Shown: positions 39,096 to 51,744, numbered from the stretch's first letter. The stretch: 64,000 nt of DNA from Siphlonurus alternatus (GCA_949825025.1 OX463778.1:47516829-47580828); one strand, 5' to 3'. Numbers and translations: made by a program. Notes: generated by a model not told the origin, from the letters alone.

Positions 39096-40862
39096 ATATT
39101 CGTTAAAAATTCAGTCGTGAAAAAAATGCACAACTAGCAGCTTTAATAAGAATAATAATTAAACTATCATTATTTAAATTATATATTTACTCCATCTTTA
39201 CTTTATATCTAATGTGCGCTTGAAAAAAATCATCTAATCATACATTGCATTTGTGATAGTTACGTAATTATTAGAATGCAATCATTATAAAAAATAGCAT
39301 CTTGATTTTTTAAATTTATATGTATATATATTATGTATATACATGTTAATTAATATATATATTATACAGTTGAAGCACATATTATATATCTAGAGATGGT
39401 GCTTGCCTAATAATTGGTGATGCTGATGACACTGAACTTGTTGTTCTGAAGTCACAAAATTGCTATTTGTTTAACATAAAAAATATATACTATAAATAAA
39501 ATAATATAAATATAAGATATTAATCTAACTATGAATTGGGTTGGTTGGTTGGTTCCCTTTTATAATTTTGTCATCATCTGTTTCCTATGTAAAAAAATAA
39601 TAATAGTGTAATACAATACAACGTAGAGAAATAATTCTCCTTACGCTACTATAGTATATAGATTCTTGAAGGTTCTAGTAACTTTCCCACCCGGCTCTTC
39701 ACCCTCTTTTTGGTATACTGACGTTTATAAAAATATTCAACTTGGTTTTGATCGGAGATTCTCGGCTGTTTTTCGGCTCCTCTCGGCCAGTAGACTCATG
39801 CATTGTTACAAACTGCCTACCAATGTCTGAAGACGTTTCATGATGACGAAAACCAAAATCAAATTGACCCGAAGTATACAATAGTCTGTCCTGGATATAT
39901 ACATTAAAAAAAAAATACATACCATGTGTAATATATTATAGTGAAGCATTATGGTCTAAAAGTCACCATATGACATGACCATAAATCAATAAGACTCCTA
40001 ATAGATCCAACAGTATATATTATAAAACTGTTCAGTATTGGTTATCAATGGTTATAATGGCATTTTTTGTGAATGAAATTTGAAGCAACGGTATTAATTT
40101 GCAGACTATATAATGGAAATAACATTATCTGTATATAATCACTCCATTGATGGAATTCCACAAACTAAAATAAATTTTTGTACTCAATGTCATTCACATA
40201 TATTTATATTGAAAACAAAACGTATGTGTTGAAATTTTAACACAAAAATACGTAAATTTTGAAGCGTGATTAAATATACAACTAATTAACTCCACTATTG
40301 CACTAACGAAGATCTAGGTTATCGAAATCAATAAATCAAAGTATACTTTCAATTGAATCCAAGATAAATATTTGTAATGAGGAATTGTGATAACGCCGAG
40401 TATCGAGTATTACTTCCAACGGTAAAATTTGAAGCTTAAAATGAAAATGACAATTAAAAAGTTGAATGCATGTATAAATTATGTACATAAAATATTGACA
40501 ATAATTTGAATAAATGATTAAATTTAATAAATAATGATTACATCACTTTTGCAACAAATGAATCAAACAATTAAGAAATAATATTATATATATATTTTTT
40601 ATAACATCACAGGTTCCTTAATTACGCAGACATTAAAATTAATGTAGCAATTTTTGCCAATTAATTATTATATAAATCATAACATGCATATAGTACTAGT
40701 CCCAAAAAAGTGAACGGACAAATATCTAATTTATTTATAATATACAGTAATATAATAATATATAATAATTTAACATATTTAAATCAAAATACACTAATTG
40801 GTGCACTAAATAATCAATGAGCAATACGAGGGGTTCTCGATCACATGGCAGTCGGTACTCAC

Positions 40863-40967
40863 AAAGTCGCGTGAAGAAGGAGCTTGAGTGGTGAGAGACG
40901 CTGTTCCGGGCACAGCGAGGAGCCGACTGAGCCCGCTTGCCGCCACGCTCACGCTCCTGACCCACAT
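40863..40967 (-). CDS. Otop: Candidate first coding exon of otopetrin
   Basis: A GC-rich patch on the minus strand with ATG at 40967 encodes MWVRSVSVAASGLSRLLAVP then GTASLTTQAPSSRDF. It ends at a strong donor (gacttt|gtgagt) in phase 0, exactly what the next exon (29428, starting TIAGDSGW) requires. With it the channel is 759 residues, a normal length for the family, and the summed exon length is an exact multiple of three. The sequence itself is not conserved enough for me to recognise, so the support is phase, strand, composition and position. The open frame extends further upstream (to about 41027), so an earlier start is possible. Confidence 0.45.
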
Positions 40968-41282
40968 GGAGCGCCCGCTAGCTCGCAGTCCGCCGTGCCT
41001 CGCCGCTAGCACGGTTGCATAAGTCACAGGCGTATTAATAATTTATTTGCAACGATTAGATAGTAAAGTAACAATGATACGTTACACTTAAATGGTATTT
41101 TTCTTTAAGAGTTACCAATTGATGTCTGTAAAAAGCATACAAACTGATTATACATGCACCCTAAAATATAGTATTCAATATGTAATTTGTAATTATATTG
41201 AAATCTAATGAACTCCACGTACATATATATTTTTTAAAGTAAATTGGTAAAATTAATAATAGAAGACCCATAATTTCATTTG

Positions 41283-41288
41283 TTTATT
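41283..41288 (-). terminator. Candidate polyadenylation signal of the FAM47E-like gene
   Basis: AATAAA on the minus strand about 62 nt after the FAM47E-like stop, and about 250 bp before the open frame of the otopetrin candidate first exon. Confidence 0.5.
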
Positions 41289-41349
41289 TTTGCAATTTAC
41301 AAACATCGCAACATACAAACTTTTGATACTTCTACGAAATTCAAACTAT

Positions 41350-43545
41350 TTATTTAAAAATTGTCCACGGAGGATTGTGGGAGGAGGCACGTCGTCTAGC
41401 CTTCTCATCTCTTTTGCGGTGCACCTTGATGGCAGGAGGAACTAGACCTGCATCTACGAGGAACGAGGGTCTCGTGGAACCTGGCGTCTCTTTCAATGCC
41501 TTGCAGAAACCACGTGTAGCCTGTAGGTGGGTGATGTCTCTGAACACCGTCGCCATCGAGAGCAGGTCGGCAGGGGGCTCGGGCAGTGGGGGGGCGCGAC
41601 AAGGCGGACGTTCACTGATCGGAGAACGGGGAACGCACCGACCGAATGAAACACGCACTGAATCTTTCTGTACTTCAGGTAGAGGCGAGGGGGCTAGAAG
41701 CAGCCCAGTGTCCCTGGCAGCAGCCTGCAGAACGCGTCCAGGAACCTCGCTAGTTCGCAAGACTCGCACATCAACACGAGTAGCGCTACGTGCAGGCTCA
41801 GGAAAGTGAATATCAAATAAAGCTTGAATTTTAGCTTCGTCAATTATAGCTGAACCTCCCAAACCTCGATACCATTCACAGAATTCAGTTGCAATCTATC
41901 AACAAATAGAAAAAAGGGAAACATTATAATTATAAATATGCATAATATAATTATTATTAGATCAAGGGTGTGATAAAATTAGAGTTTTTTTTCTTAAGTA
42001 AATTGTTTTAGTTTTGAATCTCAAGTAGAAATAAAAACTTAATCAAGAGTGTCGTATAAAAAAGGTTATTTAAATTTTAACAAACTTTGCATAAAATCTC
42101 CTTTTAAATTTACTTTCTCTTCTCGCTTTGACAAATGCAGACAAACAAAAATGTGTGGAAAAACTTTTAAAATGTTTTTTGCATAAAAAAATCAAGGTGA
42201 AATTTCTTGTGGTTACAAGGTATGCTCGTTGATGGGAATGAGATTAAATTCTTACTATCACGCTCCCTGAAAGTAACCCCTTCCCGGCCCCCTACCCCGC
42301 CACTGTTTGTATTATATATGACAAAAACGAATTGATTAAACTAACTTTTTACAGAAAATAAATAAAATAAATATACAAGAATGATTTGATATATTATATA
42401 TTATAGATGTATTTTAATATTTTTAATATATGATCAATTTATTTACAATTGAGATTTAGTGACAAGTTTTGAGTACGATTTTGATATTTTTAGACTAAAA
42501 AACAAGTCTCTCCAGAACTGAACTTTTCTTTAAAAAAACTTAATAACCATCACTTATTGAGTCATTATGTTGTGATGACAAATGTTGCTTCTCAAATGAA
42601 GTAATTCTTGGATAAAATTAAAAATTACATAGCTAATGGTGCACCTTTGCGGTGAGGATGGCTGCCTTGTTACTGAGCGCGGCGCTGGGGTCCCAGAGCG
42701 GCAGCTCGCCCTCGGCACGCCGCCAGGGCCGATCACCGCGGTGGCTCAGCAGGAAACGCGAGAAACGGTCTCCCAGCTGACCTCTCCTGCCACGTGCCTC
42801 TTCCTGCAGCCTGCATGCATACAAGTTTGATCATCACATTAGGTATTGGGACCAGCAGATGAGACCAATCGTAGTGAAAAAGCAATTTAAATTAATAAAA
42901 TCATAAATAATATATTTACACTACTATCTTATAACTTATAATTATATACTATGGTACTTAATATATAATTATATTAATTATCATAAAGGCACGTTTAAAT
43001 ATTTCCGTTTTAAAACATATTTTATTTATATATAAGAATTCTATTATATAATTATTATTTTATATTTGTTTATAATGTTTATATCCAATATTATATATCA
43101 GATTATTACAATATCACCGCATATTATGTATCATAAAAAATATTTGTAAATTAAATATATTATACGTACACCATGCATGCATATTAATTACATAAATATG
43201 TGTGACCAGAGTCAGACTGGAGAAAAAAAGGCCCTAGCTGTTGCATTCGAACAGGCCAAGGGGTCCGGCAATCTATTTGTTCAATAATTGGGTCCTGGAG
43301 GGATCGAGGAGCATAGAGAGGTGACGAAGCTACAGGCTCGCACGCGGTCCGTTTTTGTGAACCAAACTATATATATAGTGAAATAATAAAAAGATATACC
43401 TGTCAGCCGAGGGAGGCTGGGCTGTAACTCTTGTAATTTGGGAATCATCATCTTTCTCGTACGATGCTGGTTTTCGACGAGAAGATTGTGTGGGGTGCAA
43501 GCAAATTCGACCCAGAAGCTTCGCACCGGATAGCTCAGGTAAACT
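41350..43545 (-). CDS. FAM47E-like protein, last three exons (5' incomplete)
   Basis: Exons in transcript order: 43545-43400, 42810-42645, 41895-41350 (stop). The first exon ends in two bases that join the single base of the second to make Arg (SAD-R-LQEEAR), and the second joins the third in phase 0, giving about 285 residues. The second exon has DRFSRFLLSHRGDRPWRRAE and LPLWDPSAALSNKAAIL. The third begins IATEFCEWYRGLGGSAIIDE and runs on to ALFDIHFPEPAR, which resembles the FAM47 pattern EFCEW..LG...IDE....LF, and later has HLQATRGFCKALKETPGSTR near the end, like the FAM47E FKDF segment. Human FAM47E is reported to act in chromatin methylation, but the family role is not well settled, so I infer no function. 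The tail is rich in Pro and Arg. Upstream exons are not identified. Confidence 0.6.
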
Positions 43546-43808
43546 CTACAAATTTCATGAAAATAATTCATACTAGATCTCGATGTGTTTTCTTGAGTAT
43601 GCATATTATAATATATAAATATACAGTATAATTAAATTTAATTAAAATTAACACTTATATAATTATATAATCTGAATAACATACCGGAGGATCCTTTAGT
43701 TTTCTTCTAACCATTTTTAATATTTAGGTACTTTTTCTGCTCATTCCAAAAACAATTATATCGATTTCATAGTTTATAATTTTACATTAAATTTATATTT
43801 TTATGTTT

Positions 43809-43836
43809 TACAAAGTTCCTCTAGAGGAACTTTGTA
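43809..43836. repeat. 28-bp perfect palindrome
   Basis: The sequence is its own reverse complement, centred on AGTTCCTCTAGAGGAACT with an outer TACAA/TTGTA. There is no spacer. Confidence 0.9.
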
Positions 43837-43883
43837 TGTTTTAGTTTCATGAAATTTGTTATTTTCGCGGTTGCTAAGAAACG

Positions 43884-43925
43884 AACCCGAATACACCCGA
43901 ATCTACTCGAATCTACCCGAACGAG
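43884..43925. repeat. Short tandem CCGAATCTA-type repeat
   Basis: Five degenerate copies of a 9-10-bp unit (ACCCGAATA, CACCCGAATCT, ACTCGAATCT, ACCCGAACG), lying in GC-richer DNA upstream of the small possible exons at 44-44.4 kb. Confidence 0.7.
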
Positions 43926-44315
43926 CTGACGAAGCTGAACAGTTTACAGATGCTTTATAAACTGCTCGCTAGATGGCCTATGAAAGCAGAATTTTTCTCC
44001 CTTTTTATTAACCCCTCCCCCCTCCGACGGGTCGATGTCCACAAATAATATGGCGTCAGATGACCATCCAAGGAGAAAGTGATCGCATATTTTATAGATT
44101 ATTAAACACTGGTAAGTTGAACGTGTATTTTACTTGTAAATAATTGCAAATAAATGCTTAGATTTTCTTCCTATGTATACTAAAATCATGGTTTAATTCA
44201 GTTCGACGGTAAAATTCCACAGAACAACCTGTTGAAGCATTCCTCAAATAGCTTATTTTCTCAAGTTGGTGCTTTGACAATTTACCGTGGAGATCTCAAT
44301 TATCTTGTGTTTCCA

Positions 44316-45115
44316 GACCGCTGATCTCGAACAAGACTGTCAACTTGCTACGTTGATAGATTCAGGTTTCCATTAAGTTTGGCTGCTGGAGGAAAAAATC
44401 TCAAAATGGGTGAGTGTTATCAGTTTCTATCAGAGGACAGTTTGTATGCATATAACATACAGTATGCATAATATGCATAAAATATGCTGTACTGTACGCA
44501 TACATACAGTATGTATACAGTATGCATATTCACAGCATCACAGCTCAACCCACGGGCATAAATAGTGTATATGCATACATAATTACGATACAAATTATGC
44601 AATATAGATAATTAAATATTAATAAACTTGATTTGATTAAGCAGTCATGCTGCAATATATTATATGATAATATATCATCATACTGCACCGTATGTATAAA
44701 TCATATTACAGTACATGTATGCATCTATGCATACCTCGTTAAGAGATTTTGTTCTGGCTTCATATATATTCTCATGAACTTTAAAGGAGGCGATTCACAA
44801 AGGGGGTTATGCAGTTTTCTCATTTACCATGTTTAAAGTATGTAATTGAATTGGGCTGGTGCTAACCGTTGGTTAGTAAGAAAACTTATAAATTTCTGGA
44901 TAACTCTTTTGTTAATCGCCCCATTATTTCTTAAATATTTATAGGAACAATCTTGCATTAGAGCTAAGATTCCTTTTTGAGAAGAACAGTGAGAGAGTTG
45001 AATTTGTTGGACTCTAAGCTGGTTGAGACTCAGAGTATTGGGAAGTTCAGGGAGGGGCTGAAAGAGTCAACCGCAAGCAGGCGTGCCACCGTGGTGGAAT
45101 ACCCACAATAGCCGC
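44316..45115 (+). other. Possible + strand transcript with small exons, coding status unclear
   Basis: A splice-like segment (tttccag|accgctg ... aaaATGG|gtgagt, about 44317-44404) follows GC-richer DNA with another good donor (aacactg|gtaagt at about 44110). Further on, a frame at about 44980-45110 reads LRRTVRELNLLDSKLVETQS then IGKFREGLKESTASRRATVV and EYPQ before a stop, which looks coding. I could not connect the pieces in phase. It may be a non-coding RNA or a decayed gene. Confidence 0.25.
44787..44926. mobile_element. GGCGATTCACAAAG MITE
   Basis: About 140 bp. It opens GGAGGCGATTCACAAAGGGG and ends TTTTGTTAATCGCCCC, an imperfect inverted repeat. Internal GTTAGTAAGAAAACTT and TCTGGATAACTC match the half copy in the hAT-like element at 10580. 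The GATTCACAAA end relates it to the GGGGCATTCACAAAG families elsewhere in the window. Confidence 0.62.
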
Positions 45116-46274
45116 AAGCAGGGGTGAATGTATGTTTGTGTATACACTGCTTACTTTACTTGGCTTTTTATTTTGGGCCAAAAAATTATAAAACTGATGT
45201 AATGGGTTTATATTAGAGTTTCAAATTTCTGTATTTGGTATCTGGACTGTCAGTTCCTAGTTGTTGCATATTTATCACTTACAATAGTATAAATACATGC
45301 AGCATATTTTTCTGAAAGGATATTTGCTGCAGTTCACAACCCTCAAGGTAACACGCTCCAGTCACATAAGGTCACTACCTTATAATCAGTAGGACTGAAG
45401 TTACGATCATGCACTGCACAGTTCTAATACATTATTTGTTTTTTAATAAACAAATTTTAAAAAAAAATCACTAGCCTCGGAGAGCCTCGGGGGGGGGGGG
45501 GGGGCGAAGACAAAAAAAAAAGCATAACTGATGTGTATTAGTTTACTAGCTTGTGGATCAGATGGATTTATTAAGTTATGTTTTAGAGCGCCGTGGCTCA
45601 AGCATTGGGTATTTATAATGGTTAACGCTACAATTTTGACGACAAAATTACTGTACAATACATTACAAAACATGATGGGTCGCCAAAATACCCACTCGTA
45701 TTGCACCATCACACCGTCAGAATACATGTATTTCAAAACTGCGAGGTTTTAGAGCATAAAAGAGCTTGGCAAGTTTCTTTTCTGTAGCAGTGATTATCAT
45801 ACTTACCGTTTATAAACTTTCTACAAAAACACAGAAAGAAGCATTATTTGCAACTAATTATTTTTGTTGTTGTGATATTATTTTTTCAATGTTCATGCTG
45901 CAAATTTTGAAAATTAGTTTATTTTTTTAAGTATCAAACTTTGCACCCAAAAGGCTTGCATTTACTAATGTTTGGAAATCGGTGATTAAAAACATAGTAT
46001 TTCCCAACAGATCCTTTCAACATTTAAAACTAAAGGAGATTTAAAAAGAAATCTGAAAACCTGAAGGGAAAAAAATGTCAGCAATCAACATATTTTTAAC
46101 TTATAATAAAATTAAAATGAATCAATAAAATGTGATAGCATCATAATGAGTAAAGCTGCTAATATTTGATGTAAGTTCTCCTTGGAAGCTTTTCCATGTT
46201 ATTCAACTACACACTCAGATATTTTTTTTTAATTAATTAAACCCTATTGGGTACTTCTATTTACTAATTACATA

Positions 46275-46622
46275 CTACTTGAAACCCCGAACCTTCCGAA
46301 ACCCTAACTTGAGCGTTTCGTGGGCTCTTCTGGAACGGGGGCGTCCACGGCCTTGCAAATCCATCCCGGCATTTGCCTGCGGCTGAGGGAAACGTGGAAA
46401 CCTCAGCCAGGATGGACGCTACAGCTTTTGTCAATGAACCGGAAGTGCAATGGTCCAAAGCCAGGGGAACCACATAGTGGAAAAGCGCAACGTTTTACCC
46501 CTGGGTGGGAAACGTAGTTTTTGTTGAAAGTGGTCACCCATCCAACTACTAACCACGCGCGGCGTTGCTTGACTTCGGTGATCTGATGAGACCCGGTCAA
46601 GCGCACTGCGCCACACCTCCCA
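46275..46622 (-). mobile_element. 5S-rRNA-derived SINE
   Basis: On the minus strand the head reads GGTCTCATCAGATCACCGAA then GTCAAGCAACGCCGCGCGTG and GTTAGTAGTTGGATGGGTGA. This follows 5S rRNA order, including the internal promoter (AGTCAAGCAACG as box A, GGATGGGTGACC as box C). About 240 bp of unrelated GC-rich body follows, ending near 46275. A 5S head plus a non-5S body is the structure of SINE3-type retroposons, transcribed by RNA polymerase III. There is no poly(A) tail, and I could not set the tail or target duplication exactly. It is not a functional 5S gene, since the 5' domain is divergent. Confidence 0.75.
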
Positions 46623-48198
46623 CTCAGATATAATGTATACATAATATTCTGTAACAGCTCATTGCATTATTTTTCTCAAAGTAGTCTGTAAATTTACCAT
46701 AATCTACACATTACACCTACAAGTATAATGTCATGTTGATTTAAATTTTTTTTTTTTTTTTTTTTCAAACAAAATAACAAAATCAAAATTTTAAATCCGG
46801 TTTTAAACTATTTTATTTTAATATAGATTTATACCCGAATTTAAAGTTTTAACTTTATCCATGCAATTGTGTGATTGGTCCTGTATATCATATAAATTTG
46901 TCAAATACTGGTAAATAAATAATTCTTAGAAGAAAATCTTAGTAAATGACAATCTCAAAGAACGTGACAAATATTTATTCTTTAACTTGAAGCTTATAGT
47001 TGTTACATTCTACCTTCGAGTATATGTTTAAGAGGTACGCAGTTGGCTGTAAATGAGAGATTCTGTGAATCAACCATGTGTCTGACGGTTAAATCTACTG
47101 CACGTAACGTACGCCACTGCTCATGTGACTAATGGGTGAGTCACATGAGCCTGTCACAGGAAATTGACAGTTAGGTGTTTGCTGCATTTCTAGGTCACAG
47201 GTTAAAGAAGCGGCGGCAACTTTTGCTTTCTTCTGTGCAGTCACGGTGGTCAGAAAATAAATACGTAACTAGAACTCTTTAATGACACATAATGCCTCGT
47301 ATTAAGTTCGTATTTTTTTATACTTTATTTCTTTGACTAGTTTGACTCGCAGCTATACTTATAATTAAAGAAGCTGTGCATGAAGCGAATGCTTACTTGA
47401 CTTACTTCGCATTACGCAAATTAATGGGGAATTCTCTTACAACTCAAATTTTAATTTAACTACTATATTATGATAGGGTACATATTAACAATAAGTTTGA
47501 CTTAAGTTTCAACTTTTTTAACTCAAATTTGGGGAATCTGAAGGGATTATTAGAATAGGGGCAAAGTATGCAACCTGCGCGCAAACCTGAAAATTGTGAC
47601 GTAAAAACTCCCTAGTTAACACACAACAACTGCCTGATATCATAGTTTGAGCGTCAAGTAGTGATTGGCTATAAATTTTATTAACACGATCGAAATCAGC
47701 GAGTTTTTCTACCCTAGTATCAATAGTTATGTCTCTAATATCAGTTTACTTCAAGAGTGATAATCAAAAATATAAATTTATTGCAGGAAAATTCCACCTG
47801 ATAGGCAGTTTCTACGTCACGTTTTGGCGCTAAATTCAAAAGAAGGGAGATTTTTAAAAAATTCCCTTGTCTCCAATTTTGAAAATTGAAACTTTTTTGT
47901 TTTGGGACATTTAGTTTCAAGGCATAGAGCGTCTGAAAAAAAATTAAAATAAATGTAGGAGAAAAAAAAAATGTATATTTTTATGGCAGTAACTGGATCA
48001 AATAAACTTCAGTAACTTCTTATCATAAATAATATAGGTTCTATTTTAAAATCGTTGTATTTTAGTTAAAACATCTAAAATTTCCGTCCTATGAATTTGC
48101 ATGACGTTTATGCTTCGATTTTAATACCAATGAATAGAGTGGCTGCTTTTATTTAAATTTGCACTTCCTCGATTAATGAACATAATTATAGATTACTA

Positions 48199-48416
48199 CG
48201 TACACCTCTGGATACCACGAACTTTACTTCCGCCTCACTTGCTACAGCCGCAACTCCGATAGACAGATACAGATTTGTAATTTTAAGAGACGTAAGAAGA
48301 GCACCCAGTCTATCAATATAAAAAGAGTTTTGGTTCACCACGCCTCCATAGACTGCGTGGTAATTAACGTCTACAAACAAATCAGGGATAAAGTTCGTGG
48401 TGCCCAGAGGTGTACA
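48199..48416. mobile_element. GTACACCTCTGG MITE, 218 bp
   Basis: The ends are GTACACCTCTGGATACCACG then AACTTTA, and the complement TAAAGTTCGTGGTGCCCAGA then GGTGTAC. The interior is GC-richer than its surroundings and keeps an open minus-strand frame (48186-48380) with no recognisable domain. It ends about 270 bp before the M6 start. A related, diverged copy is at 52736-52930. Confidence 0.75.
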
Positions 48417-48469
48417 TGCAATTTTTCTATCGAATTTTATAAAAATGACTACCTAACATGCGTGCGAGT

Positions 48470-48685
48470 CTCGGAGATGGGCTGATGATCCATGACGTCA
48501 CAAGAGCGTGTAGGCCGCGGCCGGCTCACGGCTGACTGGCTCACCTGCCGTAGCGGCGGTGGTGGCCTAATCTTATCTCTCAGCGTGAGAGCGAGCGCGA
48601 GAAGAAGCGGCGAGCAAACGCGGTGTCTCAGTCACGCACGGCCGCGGCTGGTGCTAGTGCGCATTCATCAGTCCAGCCTGCAGAG
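48470..48685 (+). promoter_or_regulatory. Putative M6 promoter and 5' UTR with a CRE
   Basis: GC-rich, CpG-containing DNA immediately upstream of the M6 start, in an otherwise AT-rich region. It contains CATGACGTCACAAG with a full TGACGTCA at 48493-48500, a site bound by CREB/ATF factors. No TATA box is obvious. The transcription start is not determinable by eye. Confidence 0.45.
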
Positions 48686-51600
48686 ATGGCGGAGGAACGG
48701 TGGCAGGACGCAGGACAACAGCTGCAGGACGATGAGGAAAGTGAGACAGAAGAGGCTGAGGGGGCGCGGCTCAACGGAGCACCACGTCAAGACGCAATGC
48801 AGTACTCGTACTCGCAGGACTCTCTGCAAAACTCGCGCGGTAAGAAAAGTGCACTCGACTGTGATCCATGCACATTGGGGTCATCAACCCATACTAACAG
48901 CGTTCGTCGTGCTTCTCGCTTTAATCCGTAAATTATCCTACAAATCAGGCTTGTAGTAGTGATGATTAATTAGCTTGCGGAATATTAACATTGCAACTGA
49001 GTGAGACGTGATATAGGAAATATTGCAATACGTGTAGTGATATTTTATATACTGTACGTGGTAACTTGATGTTCTCCTTTCTGTAACTTCTTTGTTATTA
49101 ATATTTAATATAACATCAAAGCAAATAATGAAAACTAATCTCTCAGGGGCATGAGAAATAATAACTCACGGCTTCTTGTGCCGTATTTCTTCGTCTGTAG
49201 CAGCTTTTATGGATAAACTTCATTATATGGATCGGTAGAATTTGCCTCGATGGTCGCGCCCCTTCTGTCAGCAATGTTGCGAGAATAACCCGACTTTATC
49301 TATCGCCCCACGTTGAGCTAATCTCGCCGCGGCCTTGACGATTAATAACCCGGTTGCAAATGTTGACAAAGTAGATCTTCGTTGGAGTACGTGAAATGCG
49401 ACATATTTTTACAGCGTGCACAGAAAATTTTTAAAAGAGAAACTTGTACTGATGAGATAGATGAGTGTTAATCTCTGCTAAAAGCGATAAGGCCATTAAG
49501 TAAACAGTCATGTTTAAATAAAATAATACGGAATGAAAAGGGTTTATCTACAATACGTATTATAATACATGGGGGACATTCACAAAGCACTTTAACCCCC
49601 AATTTAGCCCCGATTTTTAACCCTGGTGCTAAACATGGTGCTAAGCTATGAGCTTAACATGGTTAGCCCCTGGTTTAGTACCATGTTTAGCACCAGTGTT
49701 AAAAATCGGGGCTAAAGTGGGGGTTAAAGTGCTTTGTGAATGTCCCCCATTATATAGCAAATATGTCTCGTAATATATCGTATAATTAATATTATTTTTT
49801 AAAGTCCAAGACCATAGTATATTATGTAGTTATACGATATAATATACATATTACTATAAAAATATCTCGATGATTTTTTTTTTAAGCTTCACAAATTTAA
49901 TGCTCAAAACTCAAATAATTTATAAATATATACATGAAAATAAATTTGTTATCCTCTTCATTTTGTGTAATTGTTAAATTTTGTGTATCTTGGCTCTTGG
50001 CATATAAACTGTGGCATCAATTTTTATTTAATTTCTTCTTATGGAAGGTTATCGAGCACACAAAAATAATGTTAAAGTTTCTAAAAACCGTTTTAAATAC
50101 GTTATATTATTAATAAATTACTGTAATTAATGTAAAACAACAGTACATTGTTAACACAATTTGGTGGTTGCGTGTTTCTTGTTAAAATATTAAAAGAAGG
50201 TCGAATCTGGTAGAATTGCTCCATGGTGCGAGGGCGAGGGCTCTGTTGCTGCCGAGTACGTGGGTTCGGTAACGGGATGCTCGGTCAGCCAAGCGCGAGA
50301 TGGCCCGCCCGAGAGCCAGCCCTTTTAAGCCCGAGCGAGCAGCTGCGGGTCACTGACCCCGTGTCTCGGAGAACAAGGGGAGGACGTACGGTGGCTGCTG
50401 CACCGCTCGCCCCGCCCACCTGCAATCGAGTCGTAACATCCGCCCGTCGCTCATTCGTCGTCCAGACACATTTTACCTCTTGTAGTGACAAGAAAACTAT
50501 GTTTATAAATTATTGTTTATACTATAATTATATGACGGAGTGCGAGTGGGTTGGTGATGCTGTAACACTTAAAAATTTAAAATATTTAGTAAACAATATA
50601 TATTATATAGCATCGTAATTAAATTAATATAACAATAATTTTATACGGCAAAATTCAGACATTGAAATTTAACCCAAGAATCAAATGTACAAATTGCATT
50701 ATTATTATATATGCGTTTTATACGCTTAAATTTGTGGCAGGTCTTTAAAGAAAAATTACTACTGTATAACATTAGGTTCTGTTTACAAGTATTTTGTATT
50801 TAGTAAATAAAATCAAGCGAAGTGGAATCGTGAACCCTATGATATTAATATTTCAAAAGTACACTTAATGAAATTACTTTCTCTATCTCGGCCATCGACT
50901 TGGAGCCGCGATTCCTCTTACTGAGGGTGCTGTGTTTGTTGTTGCAGGCGGACGATGCCAGGACTGCATGAACCGCATCCCTTACGCGACGTTGATCGCC
51001 ACCATCATGTGCGTGGTGGGCGTGGGCGTGTTCTGCGGCACCATGTACCGCGGCTCCACGCTCAGCGCTCTCATGCTCGACCAGGTCTTCCACCTGCGCC
51101 TCTCCTGGTGAGCCAACTGACCGTCCTGGCCTCGTGGGCGCGAGTCGTAAAGTGGCCAAAACGGATTATTTAATGGCAGCGCTAAAAAAATGCAACCCAC
51201 ACCTCATGTAAAATTTCAAGGAATTTAGTTTATTTATACTAAATGGACTTCGCTATTTCCTATTTTGGTGACTGCTTCCCTTCCTGTAAACTTGATTATG
51301 ATTTTTTTTTTAAACTTACCTCTCCCTTTTAATTGGTTGTATGATTTAACTGATAAATATTGATGTGTTGTGGTGGACACAGTAACTCAAACCTAGGATA
51401 ATTATGTTTTTAGTTTTGTATTCATTATCTCAACAGATTTTCATTTTTATACTTTATTTTTTACATAATTATATCGTTATGGTAGCAGATTAAAGCCTTG
51501 CTATTAATGTTCTCGTGTCTAGACCCTTAATTTAGTTACACGGTACAATAAACTGTTGTTGTTTTTTTTAGCTGACAAGAGACTTTAGACCGATCAGCAT

Positions 51601-51744
51601 AAAAGCTTTTTACTTTAAATGTACCTTGTGACATGATTTTAATAACATATCATTCTTATTTGGACGAAAACTTTACCAATTAGCATTTTCATCGAAAATC
51701 GAAGATTTTCATAATGTGCAAGGATAAAAGTTAATTTTTTCAGG

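Larger units (their letters stand above)
29429..40862. other. Long 5' intron of otopetrin (if the 40.9-kb exon is used), mostly unassigned
   Basis: About 11.4 kb of very AT-rich DNA. Recognisable items are listed separately: two GC-richer exon-like patches (33370-33530 and 35869-35960, minus strand), a MITE (38957-39095), a possible small + strand exon (37210-37246) and (TA)n tracts at 36970-37009 and 38134-38196. A GC-richer patch at 34980-35100 could be regulatory, but nothing specific is visible. Confidence 0.5.
43546..48685. other. Intergenic region between the FAM47E-like and M6 genes
   Basis: Apart from the repeats and the weak + strand exon candidates listed separately, this contains TGCATA/TACTGTA-rich DNA at 44440-44560, a G homopolymer of about 16 at 45490 and AT-rich sequence. 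The divergent 5' ends of the two genes must lie within it. GC-rich sequence at 43860-44060 and 48470-48685 is the likeliest promoter DNA. Confidence 0.5.

Noticed and set aside
45350..45420. Possible tRNA gene or relic (ACTACCTTATAATCAGTAGG then AAGTTACGATCATGCAC)
   Set aside because: There is some resemblance to anticodon and T-arm sequence, but I could not fold a cloverleaf with an acceptor stem and no clear box A.
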